A stretch of 64,000 nucleotides of DNA from Natrarchaeobaculum aegyptiacum (GCF_002156705.1 NZ_CP019893.1:2480001-2544000), one strand, 5' to 3'; counted from the stretch's first letter, positions 19,485-27,877 are shown. The notes: a model not told the origin generated them from the letters alone. Made by a program: numbers and translations.

Positions 19485-20339
19485 TCACTCCGCGGCCGCC
19501 GAGAAGACGAACTCACGGAGGAGTTTCCCGGCCAGCGCCGCGGCCTGCCCGTCGTCGCGATCGTTCACCTCGACGACGTCGAACCCACTCGCGTCCGGGG
19601 CCACTTCGCGGACCACGTCGCGCAGTTCGCGTGGTTCGAGGCCGAACGGTTCCGTCGTTCCCGTTCCCGGTGCGTAGCCGGGGTCGGCAGCGTCGACGTC
19701 GACGCTCAGGTAGGCCTCGCGGTCCTCGAGGGCGTCCCCGACCGACCAGTCGGCGACGTCTTCGGGTGCGACGACGGTCACGTCGTCTTCCTCGGCGCGT
19801 TCCCACTCGGCTTTGCTTCCCGTCCGGATTCCGAGGAGGATCACCTCCTCGACCGACTCGACCTCGAGAATGCGACGCGTCACCGAGGCGTGTGAGAACT
19901 CGTTGCCGTCGTAGGCGTCGTAGAGGTCGAGGTGTGCGTCGAGGCAGACGAACACCTCGGGGGAAACGGCGCGGACGCCCGCGAGTGAGACGGTATGTTC
20001 GCCGCCGAGTGTCAGGGGGACGGCGTCGTCCCAGACTACGTCGCGGAGCGTGCCCTCGAGCCACTCGAGGTACTCCTCGACGTCGTCCCAGGCACGGACG
20101 TCGCCGTGGTCGGCGACGCCGAGGTCCGAAAAGTGCTGGTCGGTTCGACGGTCGTAGTCGTCGAACGGCTCCGCAAAGGTCCGAATGCGCCGGGGGCCGA
20201 ACCTGGTCCCCGGCTGAAAGGTCGTCGATACGTCCAGGGGCGCACCGACGACAACGAAGTTCGCGTCCTCGGCGTCGGTATCGGCCGACTCGGCCGCGTT
20301 GGACTCGGTCCGCTGGTAGTCGGTCGCCCCGGGAAACAT
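19485..20339 (-). CDS. speB: Agmatinase-like ureohydrolase (hypusination pathway)
   Basis: 284 residues. Arginase-family metal ligands are complete: GGEH at 112-115, DAHLD at 134-138 and SVDVDAADP at 212-220. The family makes putrescine and urea from agmatine. Its start overlaps the stop of the aIF5A gene, so the two are co-translated; in Haloferax this gene pair was reported to be needed for deoxyhypusine formation, where the ureohydrolase may act on agmatinyl-modified aIF5A. The dys gene lies 4 kb downstream. Confidence 0.92.
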   Translation of the reverse strand: MFPGATDYQRTESNAAESADTDAEDANFVVVGAPLDVSTTFQPGTRFGPRRIRTFAEPFDDYDRRTDQHFSDLGVADHGDVRAWDDVEEYLEWLEGTLRDVVWDDAVPLTLGGEHTVSLAGVRAVSPEVFVCLDAHLDLYDAYDGNEFSHASVTRRILEVESVEEVILLGIRTGSKAEWERAEEDDVTVVAPEDVADWSVGDALEDREAYLSVDVDAADPGYAPGTGTTEPFGLEPRELRDVVREVAPDASGFDVVEVNDRDDGQAAALAGKLLREFVFSAAAE

Positions 20340-20713
20340 CAGACGATCTTGCGCTGGTCGTCCATCTCGAGGAATTCGATCTCGTCGTCGGGGGAGACGT
20401 CCTCGTCCTCGGGAACGCGCATCGTCATGGTCTCGTAGGTCTCGAGGTCCATCACCTGCATGTCGTCGCCGTCGACGGAGACGACCTGGCCCTGTTTGCG
20501 CTCGATGATCGGAACCCAGATCTTCGCGTCGACGGGCTGGGAGAGCGAGCGCTTCTTGCCGTCGAAGACGCCGCGAGCGTCGATGCGGGCCTTCGCGCTG
20601 CCGTGTTTTCCGGGCTTTGCGGTCGAGTAGGAGTCGATCTTACACGCCGCGTCGTCGATCATCACGTAGCTGCCTTCCTGGAGGTCGCGAACTTCTTGCT
20701 GCTGTTTCGCCAT
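20339..20713 (-). CDS. eif5a: Translation initiation factor aIF5A
   Basis: 124 residues, usual archaeal length: an SH3-like N-domain and OB-fold C-domain. The modified loop [13 protein letters not shown] is present, with K36 as the lysine converted to deoxyhypusine/hypusine. It stimulates peptide-bond formation and termination on the ribosome. It is followed without a gap by the agmatinase-like gene. A TATA-like cggtttatgg lies about 38 bp upstream of its ATG. Confidence 0.96.
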   Translation of the reverse strand: MAKQQQEVRDLQEGSYVMIDDAACKIDSYSTAKPGKHGSAKARIDARGVFDGKKRSLSQPVDAKIWVPIIERKQGQVVSVDGDDMQVMDLETYETMTMRVPEDEDVSPDDEIEFLEMDDQRKIV

Positions 20714-20894
20714 GCGGCGGGATAATCAACCGACGGCCATAAACCGTTTGGAATCGCCGCTCACCTGAGCCCGCCGTGGCGCGGCTAACGCGGTCGATCC
20801 CCGGGGCCTCTGTTTTCAGTCTCGGCAGTTCGTGGACCGCATCCCTCCGCCGAAACGACCACGGCGCTGGCAGCGCAACGCTCGAGCGACATCG

Positions 20895-21452
20895 ATGCTC
20901 GACGCGGTCGACGCCTCGACGCTCGCGGTCGTGTTCGCCGTCCTCGTCGGAGCCACCGCACTGGTCGGCTACCGCCGCCTGCAGACGCGGGCCCAGCGTG
21001 CACTCGCTGCCGACCTCGAGTCCCGTCTCGCAGCCGAGATCCGGACGGGGATCGCCTCCCACCTCGAGCGGCCACCGCGCGTGCGGACGATCAGACGCGT
21101 CGACGAGGCCCGCAACGAAGAGCCAGCCGTCGTTCCCGTCGTCCGCGTCGACCTCGAGACGGCCGACACGCCGGGGACGGAACTGGCCTGCGAGTACGTC
21201 GCCGACGTTCTCCGAGCGGTCCATCCCGCGTGCCGCGAGCGCGCGATTTCAGTTCAGCGCTACGAACTCGAGTTCGGGGTCGGCCCCGGTGGCCTCCTCG
21301 TCGGTGGGGAGTGCCGGCGGATCGACGTTCCGCCCGCGCTGGCCGACCGGGTGGTCGACGAGGGCGAGTATCGCGCGTTCGATCTGCATCGAGACCTGAA
21401 ACGGCGTAGTCTCGACGAGGATTCCACGGCTGTGTTGTGGGTGCCCTGCTGA
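20895..21452 (+). CDS. Haloarchaeal membrane-anchored protein of unknown function
   Basis: 185 residues from MLDAVDASTLAVVFAVLVG, which forms one N-terminal membrane segment (residues 8-26). The rest is a soluble, mixed charged domain with no motif I recognise. The ATG at 20895 is preferred to an upstream in-frame Met because the extension is Arg/Pro-rich. It is divergent from the aIF5A gene, with about 180 bp between. Confidence 0.7.
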   Translation: MLDAVDASTLAVVFAVLVGATALVGYRRLQTRAQRALAADLESRLAAEIRTGIASHLERPPRVRTIRRVDEARNEEPAVVPVVRVDLETADTPGTELACEYVADVLRAVHPACRERAISVQRYELEFGVGPGGLLVGGECRRIDVPPALADRVVDEGEYRAFDLHRDLKRRSLDEDSTAVLWVPC

Positions 21453-21490
21453 TATTCCTGAGGTCAAAATCCCCCAACTGTTATACTCTC

Positions 21491-21507
21491 CATGCACGTA
21501 CCATGCA
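21491..21507 (+). promoter_or_regulatory. Direct CATGCA repeats upstream of vapB1
   Basis: Two CATGCA copies lie exactly 11 bp apart (21491 and 21502), just after a TATA-like ttatac (21481) and just before the ATG at 21514. Same-face spacing close to one helical turn next to the start suits autoregulation by the VapB-VapC complex; this is inference. Confidence 0.35.
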
Positions 21508-21513
21508 TTAGGT

Positions 21514-21741
21514 ATGGCGACGACGACGATCAGTTTGACAGAGGAGGCCTACGAAAGCCTGAAAGCGCTAAAAGAGGATGACGAGAGCTTCAGCGATGTC
21601 GTGCAGCGTCTCACTGGGGCTGAGCGTGACAAAATGAAGGGGTTCGGTTCGTGGGCGGACTCGGGTCTTCGCGAGGAAGTTGCGTCGTATCGGGACGGGT
21701 TCGAGACCGATGCCGCAGAACGGATCGATGAACTGTCTTGA
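21514..21741 (+). CDS. vapB: Antitoxin of VapBC module 1 (ribbon-helix-helix type)
   Basis: 75 residues. The N-terminus TTTISLTEEAYESLKALK with ESFSDVVQRLTG is the archaeal VapB-like (DUF7557/UPF0330) antitoxin pattern; the C-terminal part would wrap the toxin. Its 3' end overlaps the toxin gene by 14 nt. Codon use is less GC-biased than in neighbouring genes, which suggests transfer. Confidence 0.85.
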   Translation: MATTTISLTEEAYESLKALKEDDESFSDVVQRLTGAERDKMKGFGSWADSGLREEVASYRDGFETDAAERIDELS

Positions 21742-22114
21742 TACCAGCGTCATCGTCGATTACCTGCACGGGATTGACGAGGTTGGAGCCTACGTTCGCG
21801 CACACGAATCTGAACCGCTCTTCGCACCGACGATCTCACTTCAGGAGACGTTCGTCGGTGCAGTGAGAACGCGGGGTTCCGAGGGACTCGAACGGGTTCG
21901 GGCAGATCTCGACTGGATCGAGCCGATCGATCTTACGGTCGACGCTGCCGCAGAAGCGGCGGTAATCGATAACGAGCTACACCGCGAGGGAACTCCCATC
22001 GGTTCTCTCGATACGCTCATCGCAGGCACCGTCAGAGCGGCCGGCGGAACGTTAGTAACGAGGGATCGCCACTTCGAACGGGTCGACGGGCTCGAGGTCA
22101 CGCACATCGACTGA
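21728..22114 (+). CDS. vapC: Toxin of VapBC module 1, PIN-domain ribonuclease
   Basis: 128 residues from MNCLDTSVIVDYLHG. The PIN acidic residues are in place: Asp in LDTSV, Glu in SLQETFV, Asp in GSLDTLIA and Asp in VTRDRHF. It is probably an endoribonuclease inhibited by the overlapping antitoxin. The stop codon TGA is also the first three bases of an 87-bp palindromic element. Confidence 0.9.
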   Translation: MNCLDTSVIVDYLHGIDEVGAYVRAHESEPLFAPTISLQETFVGAVRTRGSEGLERVRADLDWIEPIDLTVDAAAEAAVIDNELHREGTPIGSLDTLIAGTVRAAGGTLVTRDRHFERVDGLEVTHID

Positions 22115-22198
22115 TACGAATTACTGTAACGGTTTACCGACGCAACCGCGACCCGTGCGGCGGTTGCGTCGGCAACGACTTACAGTAAACCGTATGAG
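22112..22198 (+). repeat. 87-bp dispersed palindromic element, copy 1 (starts at the vapC stop codon)
   Basis: The outer arms are imperfect (ATACGAATTACTGTAA versus ATACGGTTTACTGTAA on the opposite strand). Inside is a perfect 13-bp stem (22137-22149 with 22160-22172) around a 10-nt loop. A second copy with 69 of 87 identical bases and no gaps lies at 27524-27610 on the other strand. Both copies begin with TGA serving as the stop codon of the preceding gene. It could be a miniature mobile element, a 3'-UTR structure, or a bidirectional terminator; copy 1 lies between convergent genes. Confidence 0.85.
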
Positions 22199-22232
22199 TT
22201 GTCGGTTCGCTGGATTCGACGTTCCGTCGTGT

Positions 22233-23309
22233 TTACTCCCACCGAAACCCGACCGTCTCCGCAGGGGGCTCGAGCGGGCTCGCCGGCAATCCATCGCCGA
22301 CCTCGGGGTCGTTGTACGCTTGCGGGGCGATGTCGTTCGGTCCGTCGGGGTAACACAGCGCGGCGAGCACCTGAAGCTGGCCGCGGCCGACGCCGAGTTC
22401 GAACTGGCCGCCGCCGTACAGGCGAATCTCGTGCTCCTCGCAGTAGTCGAGCGTCTCGAGCAGTGACTCGAGCGAGCCAAAGCGGGAGGGTTTGATGTTC
22501 AGCCAGTCCGGCTCCCACGGGAGGGCCTCGACGTCTGCGAGCCCGTGGATCGGCGCGTCCCACGAGACGCGCGACCGCACTGCCGGATCGTCGAACAGCG
22601 GCTCCGTCTCGGGCGTCAGGGCGGGATCTTCGATGATCGCGCTCGGGAACGCCTCGATGACGCGCTCGTAGAGGTCCGGGTCGGCGGGAACGTCGACGTC
22701 GGTTCCCTCGTACTGGCCTTTCAGGTCGAGAATCCGGACCGACTCTGCGCCGACTGTCTCACGGATCGACGTGACGACCTCGTCGTCCCACTCGAGCGTC
22801 GGATCGAGCTTGAACTCGACGCCGGGAACGCGGCTACGAAGTTGCTCGAGTCGGTCGGTCGTCGGCGGTTCCCCGAGTCGCGTACTGGTGACGAACCGAA
22901 CGGGCTCCGCGTCGCGCTCGAGCAGCGCCGGAAGGCTGGTCTCGGCCTGCCGGAGCGCGAGGTCGAGAGCGGCCGCCTCGAGCGCCCAGCGTCGGTAGTG
23001 GGTGAACGCGTCGCGGTCTGGCACACCGTCTGGAAAGAGCTCCAGCGTCTCGAGCCGATCGGCGAACGACGAGAGCGTGTACTCACCCGAGAGGTCGGGA
23101 AGCCCGCGCTCGGCCAGCGCGTCGTGGGGTTCGACGTCGTAGATGACGTCCTCGCCGCGCCCCGCTCGTCTCGTCCCGTCGTCTCCGGGGCCGACGAGCG
23201 TGATTTCGGTCGTCACCCGGGTAAAGTCGCTCGAGGTCTCGCGTTCGCGCCGGGTCGTCTCGAGGTCGGTCACCGTCAGTTCGAGCTCGGGAAGCCGATC
23301 GACGTTCAT
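22233..23309 (-). CDS. Enolase-superfamily enzyme, MenC/dipeptide-epimerase-like
   Basis: 358 residues from MNVDRLPELELTVTDLE. Recognisable pieces are VEFKLDPTLEW (Lys region), RILDLKGQYEG, IIEDPAL (acidic ligand) and LNIKPSRFGSLESLLETLDYCEEH (barrel Lys and following helix). These fit the muconate-lactonizing/o-succinylbenzoate synthase side of the superfamily, but the metal-ligand set departs from the classical spacing (DLKGQYEG replaces DAN). Menaquinone synthesis would be the simplest role; no other men gene lies nearby, so the substrate is open. Confidence 0.7.
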   Translation of the reverse strand: MNVDRLPELELTVTDLETTRRERETSSDFTRVTTEITLVGPGDDGTRRAGRGEDVIYDVEPHDALAERGLPDLSGEYTLSSFADRLETLELFPDGVPDRDAFTHYRRWALEAAALDLALRQAETSLPALLERDAEPVRFVTSTRLGEPPTTDRLEQLRSRVPGVEFKLDPTLEWDDEVVTSIRETVGAESVRILDLKGQYEGTDVDVPADPDLYERVIEAFPSAIIEDPALTPETEPLFDDPAVRSRVSWDAPIHGLADVEALPWEPDWLNIKPSRFGSLESLLETLDYCEEHEIRLYGGGQFELGVGRGQLQVLAALCYPDGPNDIAPQAYNDPEVGDGLPASPLEPPAETVGFRWE

Positions 23310-23363
23310 ACCCACTCCTCTCGGGGGAGGATCAAGACGCTGGTGGGGGGATTCCGACACGTG

Positions 23364-25034
23364 TCACTGCTCTTCTTCTCGTTGCTGCTGCCGGAGTCGC
23401 TGACGGCCGATCTGGGGCCTGACCCGGGTCTTCCGTCGTTTGCGGAACGTCCGGTAGAGCTGGATCGTCACGATCACCGAAAAGACGGCCGCGACGACCG
23501 ACGCCTCCGGTGCCTCGAGTGCGTAGAGGACGCCCATCGAGAACAGCGACATGGTGAGCAACATGCCGTAGATCAGCCGTTTGGCGAGGTTACCGAAGAC
23601 GCCTTCGGGGTCCTCGACGCCGATCCTGACGTAGAGGTCGTCGCGCTCGAGACGGTCGAGCGCTCGCTCGGTCTTGGGCGCGAGTCGGGTGAGCGATTCG
23701 CCGGTTCGACGCAACTGGTCGCCCGTCTCGGCGGCGTACTGCCGGATCGACTCCTCGCGGTAGCCCTGTTCGGTGAGGTAGGCCGTCGCCGTCGAGATGA
23801 AGTCGAACTCGGGATCTAACGTGACACAGACGCCCTCGACGACGGTCGCGACCCGCAGGACGAGCGCGAGGTTCTTCGGAAGTCGGAACGGGAACTCGTA
23901 GATCGAGTCTTCGATCTGGCCGACGATCTGCTGGACCCGGTACTGTTCGACGTCCTCGCCGCGGGCGTTCTGGATGGCCAGTTCCATCACGTCGGCCATC
24001 GTCCCCCGGTCGGCCTCCGGGCTCAGGGTTCCGATCTCGATCAGCGCATCGAGGATGGCGTCGATGTCCTGGTTCGCGACCGCGACGTAGAAGTCGACGA
24101 TCTTCCCCTGGACGAACTCGTCGACCCGGCCGGACATTCCGAAATCGTAGAAGACGATTCGCCCGTCGTCGGTCACCGCGAGATTCCCCGGGTGTGGGTC
24201 GGCGTGGAACACACCGTCGTCGATGATCATCTGCAGGTAGGCCCGCTCCAGGTGTTCCGCGAGCTGTGTCCGGTCGATGCCCTTTCGCTCGAGCGTCTCG
24301 ACGTCGGTGATCTTCGTGCCGCCGACGTACTCCATCGTCAGCACCCGCCGGTTCGAGTACTCCTCGTGGACGTCGGGGACGACGAACCGCTCGTCGCCGG
24401 CGAAGTTCGACCTGATCTCGGTGAGCATCGCGGCCTCGCGTTCGTAGTCCATCTCCTCACGGATCGTCTTCGCGAACTCGTCGGCGAGGTTCTCGAGGGA
24501 GAACGCCCGCGAGTCGTCGACGAAGTACAGCAGGATCGGCAACGACCAGCGGATGACTCGCAGGTCCGTCTCGACGAGTGACTCGACGTTCGGCCGGCGA
24601 ACCTTCACCGCGACCGGCTCGCCCTCGAGTTGTGCCCGGTAGACCTGCCCGAGACTCGCGCCGCTGATCGCTTCGGTGTCGAACTCGTCGAACGCCTCCT
24701 CGACGGGGCCGAGTTCGTCCTCGAGCACCTCGCGGGCCTCCGGCCACGGCGCTGGCGGCACCTCGTCTTGCAGGGCCGAGAGGACGTCGATGTACGCTGG
24801 CGGCAGAATGTCTGGCCGCGTCGAAAGTAGCTGGCCGAGTTTGATGAACGTGGGCCCGAGAGTCAGCAGCGACTCGAGGAGAACCTCTGCCCGCTCGCGC
24901 TGGGTAGCCGGGTCGACGCGCCGCCTGGAGCCGAAGAGGAGGAATCGTCGCCGGTCGCGGGCGTAGGCGAGAAAGATCGGAAGAAAGTGCCACGCGACGA
25001 CGACGAACCGTCTGTACGCGCGCAGGGAGGCCAG
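23364..25034 (-). CDS. ABC1/AarF/UbiB-family atypical kinase, start uncertain
   Basis: About 556 residues if it starts at a CTG (25034). Family motifs: LGPTFIKLGQLLSTRPD, SGASLGQVYRA (Ala-rich nucleotide loop), AVKVRRP (Lys), FHADPHPGNLAV, FYDFGMSGRV; two C-terminal membrane helices follow near residues 500-545. UbiB proteins are membrane ATPases/kinases linked to quinone metabolism. No ATG, GTG or TTG start lies in this frame between the hsp20 stop (25041-25043) and a GTG at 24761, which would cut off conserved parts. A GTG at 25044 overlapping the hsp20 stop would fit if one C of the CCC near 25026 were absent. Confidence 0.8.
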   Translation of the reverse strand: MASLRAYRRFVVVAWHFLPIFLAYARDRRRFLLFGSRRRVDPATQRERAEVLLESLLTLGPTFIKLGQLLSTRPDILPPAYIDVLSALQDEVPPAPWPEAREVLEDELGPVEEAFDEFDTEAISGASLGQVYRAQLEGEPVAVKVRRPNVESLVETDLRVIRWSLPILLYFVDDSRAFSLENLADEFAKTIREEMDYEREAAMLTEIRSNFAGDERFVVPDVHEEYSNRRVLTMEYVGGTKITDVETLERKGIDRTQLAEHLERAYLQMIIDDGVFHADPHPGNLAVTDDGRIVFYDFGMSGRVDEFVQGKIVDFYVAVANQDIDAILDALIEIGTLSPEADRGTMADVMELAIQNARGEDVEQYRVQQIVGQIEDSIYEFPFRLPKNLALVLRVATVVEGVCVTLDPEFDFISTATAYLTEQGYREESIRQYAAETGDQLRRTGESLTRLAPKTERALDRLERDDLYVRIGVEDPEGVFGNLAKRLIYGMLLTMSLFSMGVLYALEAPEASVVAAVFSVIVTIQLYRTFRKRRKTRVRPQIGRQRLRQQQREEEQ

Positions 25035-25040
25035 CCTCGG

Positions 25041-25496
25041 TCACCTCGGTTCGGCGTCGGTGGTGTCTGGGTCGGTTGGATCGTCGGGATCGGTGGTCGA
25101 ATCGCCGCCAGCATCGTCGTCCGTGGCGGCCCGACGACCCCGTCCCTCGGCGACGTCGATCGTCGTCTCGTACCGCTCGGGCTCACGGGGGACGACCACC
25201 TCGAGGATGCCGCGATCGACCGTCACCTCGAGGCCGTCGGCGCTTGCGTCGTCGGGCAGTGGGAGGTCGACGTCGACGAGCGTCGGCCGGTGCTCTTCGA
25301 CGTAACTGTACTCCCCCGCGTCGGGTTTCTCCCGGCTGGCGTCGATCACCAGTCGGTCGGCAGTCGCCTCGACCGTGACCGAGTCGTCGGTTACGCCGGG
25401 AAGGTCCACCACGTACAGGTACGCCGACTCGCTCTCGAGGAGGTCGAAGAAGACGTCGTCGGCGAGATCGGCGACTGCGTCGCGAAGGGCACCCAT
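25041..25496 (-). CDS. Hsp20/alpha-crystallin small heat-shock protein
   Basis: 151 residues from MGALRDAVADLADDVFFDLLES. The alpha-crystallin domain runs from about residue 20 (YLYVVDLPGV) to the conserved GILEVVVP signature (G-I-L-x-V), followed by a low-complexity Asp/Thr tail of about 35 residues. It is a cytoplasmic holdase chaperone. It is the first gene before the UbiB-like gene, whose frame continues directly after its stop; moeA is divergent. An alternative upstream Met at 25550 would add 18 residues. Confidence 0.88.
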   Translation of the reverse strand: MGALRDAVADLADDVFFDLLESESAYLYVVDLPGVTDDSVTVEATADRLVIDASREKPDAGEYSYVEEHRPTLVDVDLPLPDDASADGLEVTVDRGILEVVVPREPERYETTIDVAEGRGRRAATDDDAGGDSTTDPDDPTDPDTTDAEPR

Positions 25497-25607
25497 TGAT
25501 ACGGGTTCTGGTTCGAACGCCGTGACGAAAAAGGCCGCGGTCGCGGTCATCGCTCGAGACACGGGGAGTCCCGCACGTTTTTTGCCTCGCGCAACCCGGG
25601 TCCGGGT

Positions 25608-26927
25608 ATGAAAGGAGCCGATCGCGAACGAACCGAGGCCGGGTTCAGGGTGCGGACGCCGGTCGACGAGGCGCGCCAGACGCTCCGGGACGCCCTCGAG
25701 GAACGCCTCGAGCGGCCGGTGGCCGACGGACCGGCGACGGGAACCGAGACGATCGACGTCGAGCGCGCCGACGGGCGCGTCCTCGCCGGCGGGATCGAGT
25801 CGGCACGGAACGTCCCACACTACGAACGAGCGGCGATGGACGGCTACGCCGTCCGGGCCGCGGACACCTTCGGCGCGAGCGAACGCTCACCAGAGGTCGT
25901 TCGGATCGCCGACGGAATCGGTACCGAGGCCACCGTCGGGCCGGGGACGGCCGGCCGGGTCCACACCGGAAGCGCCCTGCCTGAGGGTGCCGACGCCGTC
26001 GTTATGATCGAACACGTCACCGAACTCGAGGCGACCGGCGAACTCGAGGTCGAAGACGCCGTCGCGGAAGGAGAAAACGTCGCGCCGGTCGGCGAGGACG
26101 TCTCCGAGGGCCAGTCGCTGTACGAGGCCGGCCACCGGCTCCGTCCATCCGATCTGGGACTCCTCCGCTCGGCGGGCTACGCCCGGGTCGAGGTCGCGAC
26201 CCGGCCGGCGGTCGGCGTCGTTCCGACGGGCGAGGAACTCGTCGCCACCGACCCGGGACCGGGAGAGGTGATCGAGACCAACGGACTGACGGTCTCACGG
26301 CTGGTCGAACGCTGGGGTGGCCGAGCGACCTACCGCAACGTGGTCACCGACGATCCGGACGCCCTCCGTGCGGCCATTCAGCGGGATCTCACGAAGGACG
26401 TCGTCGTCACCACCGGTGGTTCCTCGGTCGGCGAACGTGACCTCCTCCCCGAGGTGATCGACGACCTCGGCGAGGTGCTCGTCCACGGCGTCGGTCTCAA
26501 GCCCGGCCACCCGGTCTGTCTCGGCATCGTCGAGGACACCCCCGTGCTCGCGCTGCCGGGCTATCCCGTCGCCTGCATCGTCAACGCCGTCCAGTTCCTC
26601 CGTCCCGTCCTCCGGTGGCTCGAGGGCACCACCCCCGACCCGCACCCGACCAGGCGGGCGGTGCTGGACCGGAAGATTCCGAGCGAACCCGGCACGCGGA
26701 CGTTCGCACGGGTCCAGCTCGAGCGTCGCGACGAGTCGGACGGTGACGCGAGTGACGCGGACGGCGAAGCCGAACCGGGCTACCGTGCGATCCCGACGCG
26801 GGCGAGCGGCTCCGGCGTCCTCTCGAGCGTCGCGCTGGCCGACGGCTGGGTCGTCGTCGACGACGCTCGAGAGGGGATTCCCGAAGGAGAAACGGTCACG
26901 GTCGAGCTCTGGGAGGATTCGTCCTGA
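25608..26927 (+). CDS. moeA: Molybdopterin molybdotransferase MoeA
   Basis: 439 residues. Key MoeA pieces: NVPHYERAAMDGYAVR, HTGSALPEGADAVVMIE, EDVSEGQSLYEAGHRL, VVTTGGSSVGERD and LPGYPVACIVN. It inserts molybdate into adenylylated molybdopterin in the cytoplasm. A second, longer MoeA with an extra C-terminal domain is encoded at 30520-32391. A TATA-like run (cgttttttgcc) lies about 30 bp upstream of the ATG, so it is probably leaderless. Confidence 0.93.
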   Translation: MKGADRERTEAGFRVRTPVDEARQTLRDALEERLERPVADGPATGTETIDVERADGRVLAGGIESARNVPHYERAAMDGYAVRAADTFGASERSPEVVRIADGIGTEATVGPGTAGRVHTGSALPEGADAVVMIEHVTELEATGELEVEDAVAEGENVAPVGEDVSEGQSLYEAGHRLRPSDLGLLRSAGYARVEVATRPAVGVVPTGEELVATDPGPGEVIETNGLTVSRLVERWGGRATYRNVVTDDPDALRAAIQRDLTKDVVVTTGGSSVGERDLLPEVIDDLGEVLVHGVGLKPGHPVCLGIVEDTPVLALPGYPVACIVNAVQFLRPVLRWLEGTTPDPHPTRRAVLDRKIPSEPGTRTFARVQLERRDESDGDASDADGEAEPGYRAIPTRASGSGVLSSVALADGWVVVDDAREGIPEGETVTVELWEDSS

Positions 26928-26975
26928 CGAAGGCCGGTGTCGATCGGTGAGCATTGGCTCCGTGCCCGTCGAGTC

Positions 26976-27068
26976 TCAGGGCTGGTCGCCACCTGTCGCG
27001 ATCCGCAGGAACTGGATCGTGCCGAGGGCTGTACACCCGAGGAAGACGCCGAGTGCGACGGCGTTCAC
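26976..27068 (-). CDS. Possible 30-residue single-span membrane peptide
   Basis: A GTG start lies 12 nt behind the stop of the gene at 27081-27407, in the same frame. The peptide reads MNAVALGVFLGC, TALGTIQFLRIA, TGGDQP and is almost entirely one hydrophobic segment with a short polar tail. Third-position GC and the close spacing support translation; its small size means chance is not excluded. Confidence 0.35.
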   Translation of the reverse strand: MNAVALGVFLGCTALGTIQFLRIATGGDQP

Positions 27069-27080
27069 TCGACTCGAGAC

Positions 27081-27407
27081 TCAGAACGACAACGACTGGT
27101 GGTTCCGGCTCTCGCCCAGCGCTGGCGGCGTACGATCCGAGTAGTACTTTCGTCCGATCGCGCGGCTGTCGACCATGTTGAACAGCGCCTGCTGGGCTTC
27201 GGTAGGTGATTCGTACGTCTCCGCTCCGACCGACTCGAGTATTTCCCGCACCGATTCCGTTCCGTTCGGGAGTTCGAGGACGTGTTCGCCGAATTCGGCG
27301 ACGAGTTCCTCGCTCGTCAGTGGGTAGGAGTGCTCCTCGATCTGTGCGGCGAGGTCGCCGAACTCGACGCCCAGTTCTCGACGCGGCAAAGTGTTGACGT
27401 TCGTCAT
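27081..27407 (-). CDS. Small haloarchaeal protein, DUF5789-like
   Basis: 108 residues. The pattern GVEFGDLAAQIEEHSYPLTSEELVAEFG, then ELPNGTESVREILESVGAETYESPTEAQQALFNMVDSRAIGRKYYSDR, matches what I recall of the haloarchaeal DUF5789 family. Function unknown. It is soluble and acidic in its first half. A possible 30-residue membrane peptide gene follows 12 nt downstream. Confidence 0.75.
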   Translation of the reverse strand: MTNVNTLPRRELGVEFGDLAAQIEEHSYPLTSEELVAEFGEHVLELPNGTESVREILESVGAETYESPTEAQQALFNMVDSRAIGRKYYSDRTPPALGESRNHQSLSF

Positions 27408-27523
27408 CGTCGATCCGACGGTCCTACGCTATCCGTTCACAAACGTCTTCGCCAGTCGCTGGCCGGCGACCCGGCTGCAGTCCGCCGATTTCCTGTCCCG
27501 CACCGATCTCGCCACCGACCGCT

Positions 27524-27610
27524 CTCATACGGTTTCCTGTACGTCATTTCCGGGGTAACCGCCACCCGGGCGGCGGTTACCTCGGTACATCGTTACAGCA
27601 ATCCGCATCA
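27524..27610 (-). repeat. 87-bp dispersed palindromic element, copy 2 (starts at the stop codon of the 27608-27826 gene)
   Basis: Read on the minus strand it begins TGATGCGGATTGCTGTAA and ends AAACCGTATGAG, like copy 1 at 22112-22198 (69 of 87 positions identical). The central stem has 14 positions with one mismatch. Two of its base pairs differ from copy 1 at both partners, so pairing is kept. Its first three bases are the TGA stop of the small membrane protein gene. Confidence 0.85.
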
Positions 27611-27826
27611 CTTGCCGGACAGTCGCCTCGAGAGGTACCGATAGCCGGTCACGAGCACGAGCGCGTTCGTCGACAGGCTCCCACAGAGAGCAAACAGGTT
27701 CCGGCGCTCGCCCCACTCGATGCGATCCGACGCAGAGGGTGCGAGCGTCGCGATCAGGTGTGCCGCGGCCGCGGCGGTCCAGGCGAGGACGGCCACGACG
27801 GCGAGGAGACGGCTGTATCTGCTCAT
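27608..27826 (-). CDS. Small membrane protein, unknown function
   Basis: 72 residues with two hydrophobic segments (SRLLAVVAVLAWTAAAAAHLIATL and NLFALCGSLSTNALVLVTGY) and a basic C-terminus (RYLSRRLSGK). No family recognised. Its stop codon coincides with the first bases of palindromic element copy 2. It lies downstream of the serine hydrolase gene on the same strand, with about 50 bp between. Confidence 0.6.
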   Translation of the reverse strand: MSRYSRLLAVVAVLAWTAAAAAHLIATLAPSASDRIEWGERRNLFALCGSLSTNALVLVTGYRYLSRRLSGK

Positions 27827-27877
27827 GGTCGGTGTACACCCTCGCGACTCGTCAAGCTACTGGATACTCACCTCGGG

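Noticed and set aside
21491-21507. CATGCA repeats considered as a mobile-element duplication
   Set aside because: Too short, no element ends adjacent; position between TATA box and start fits an operator better.
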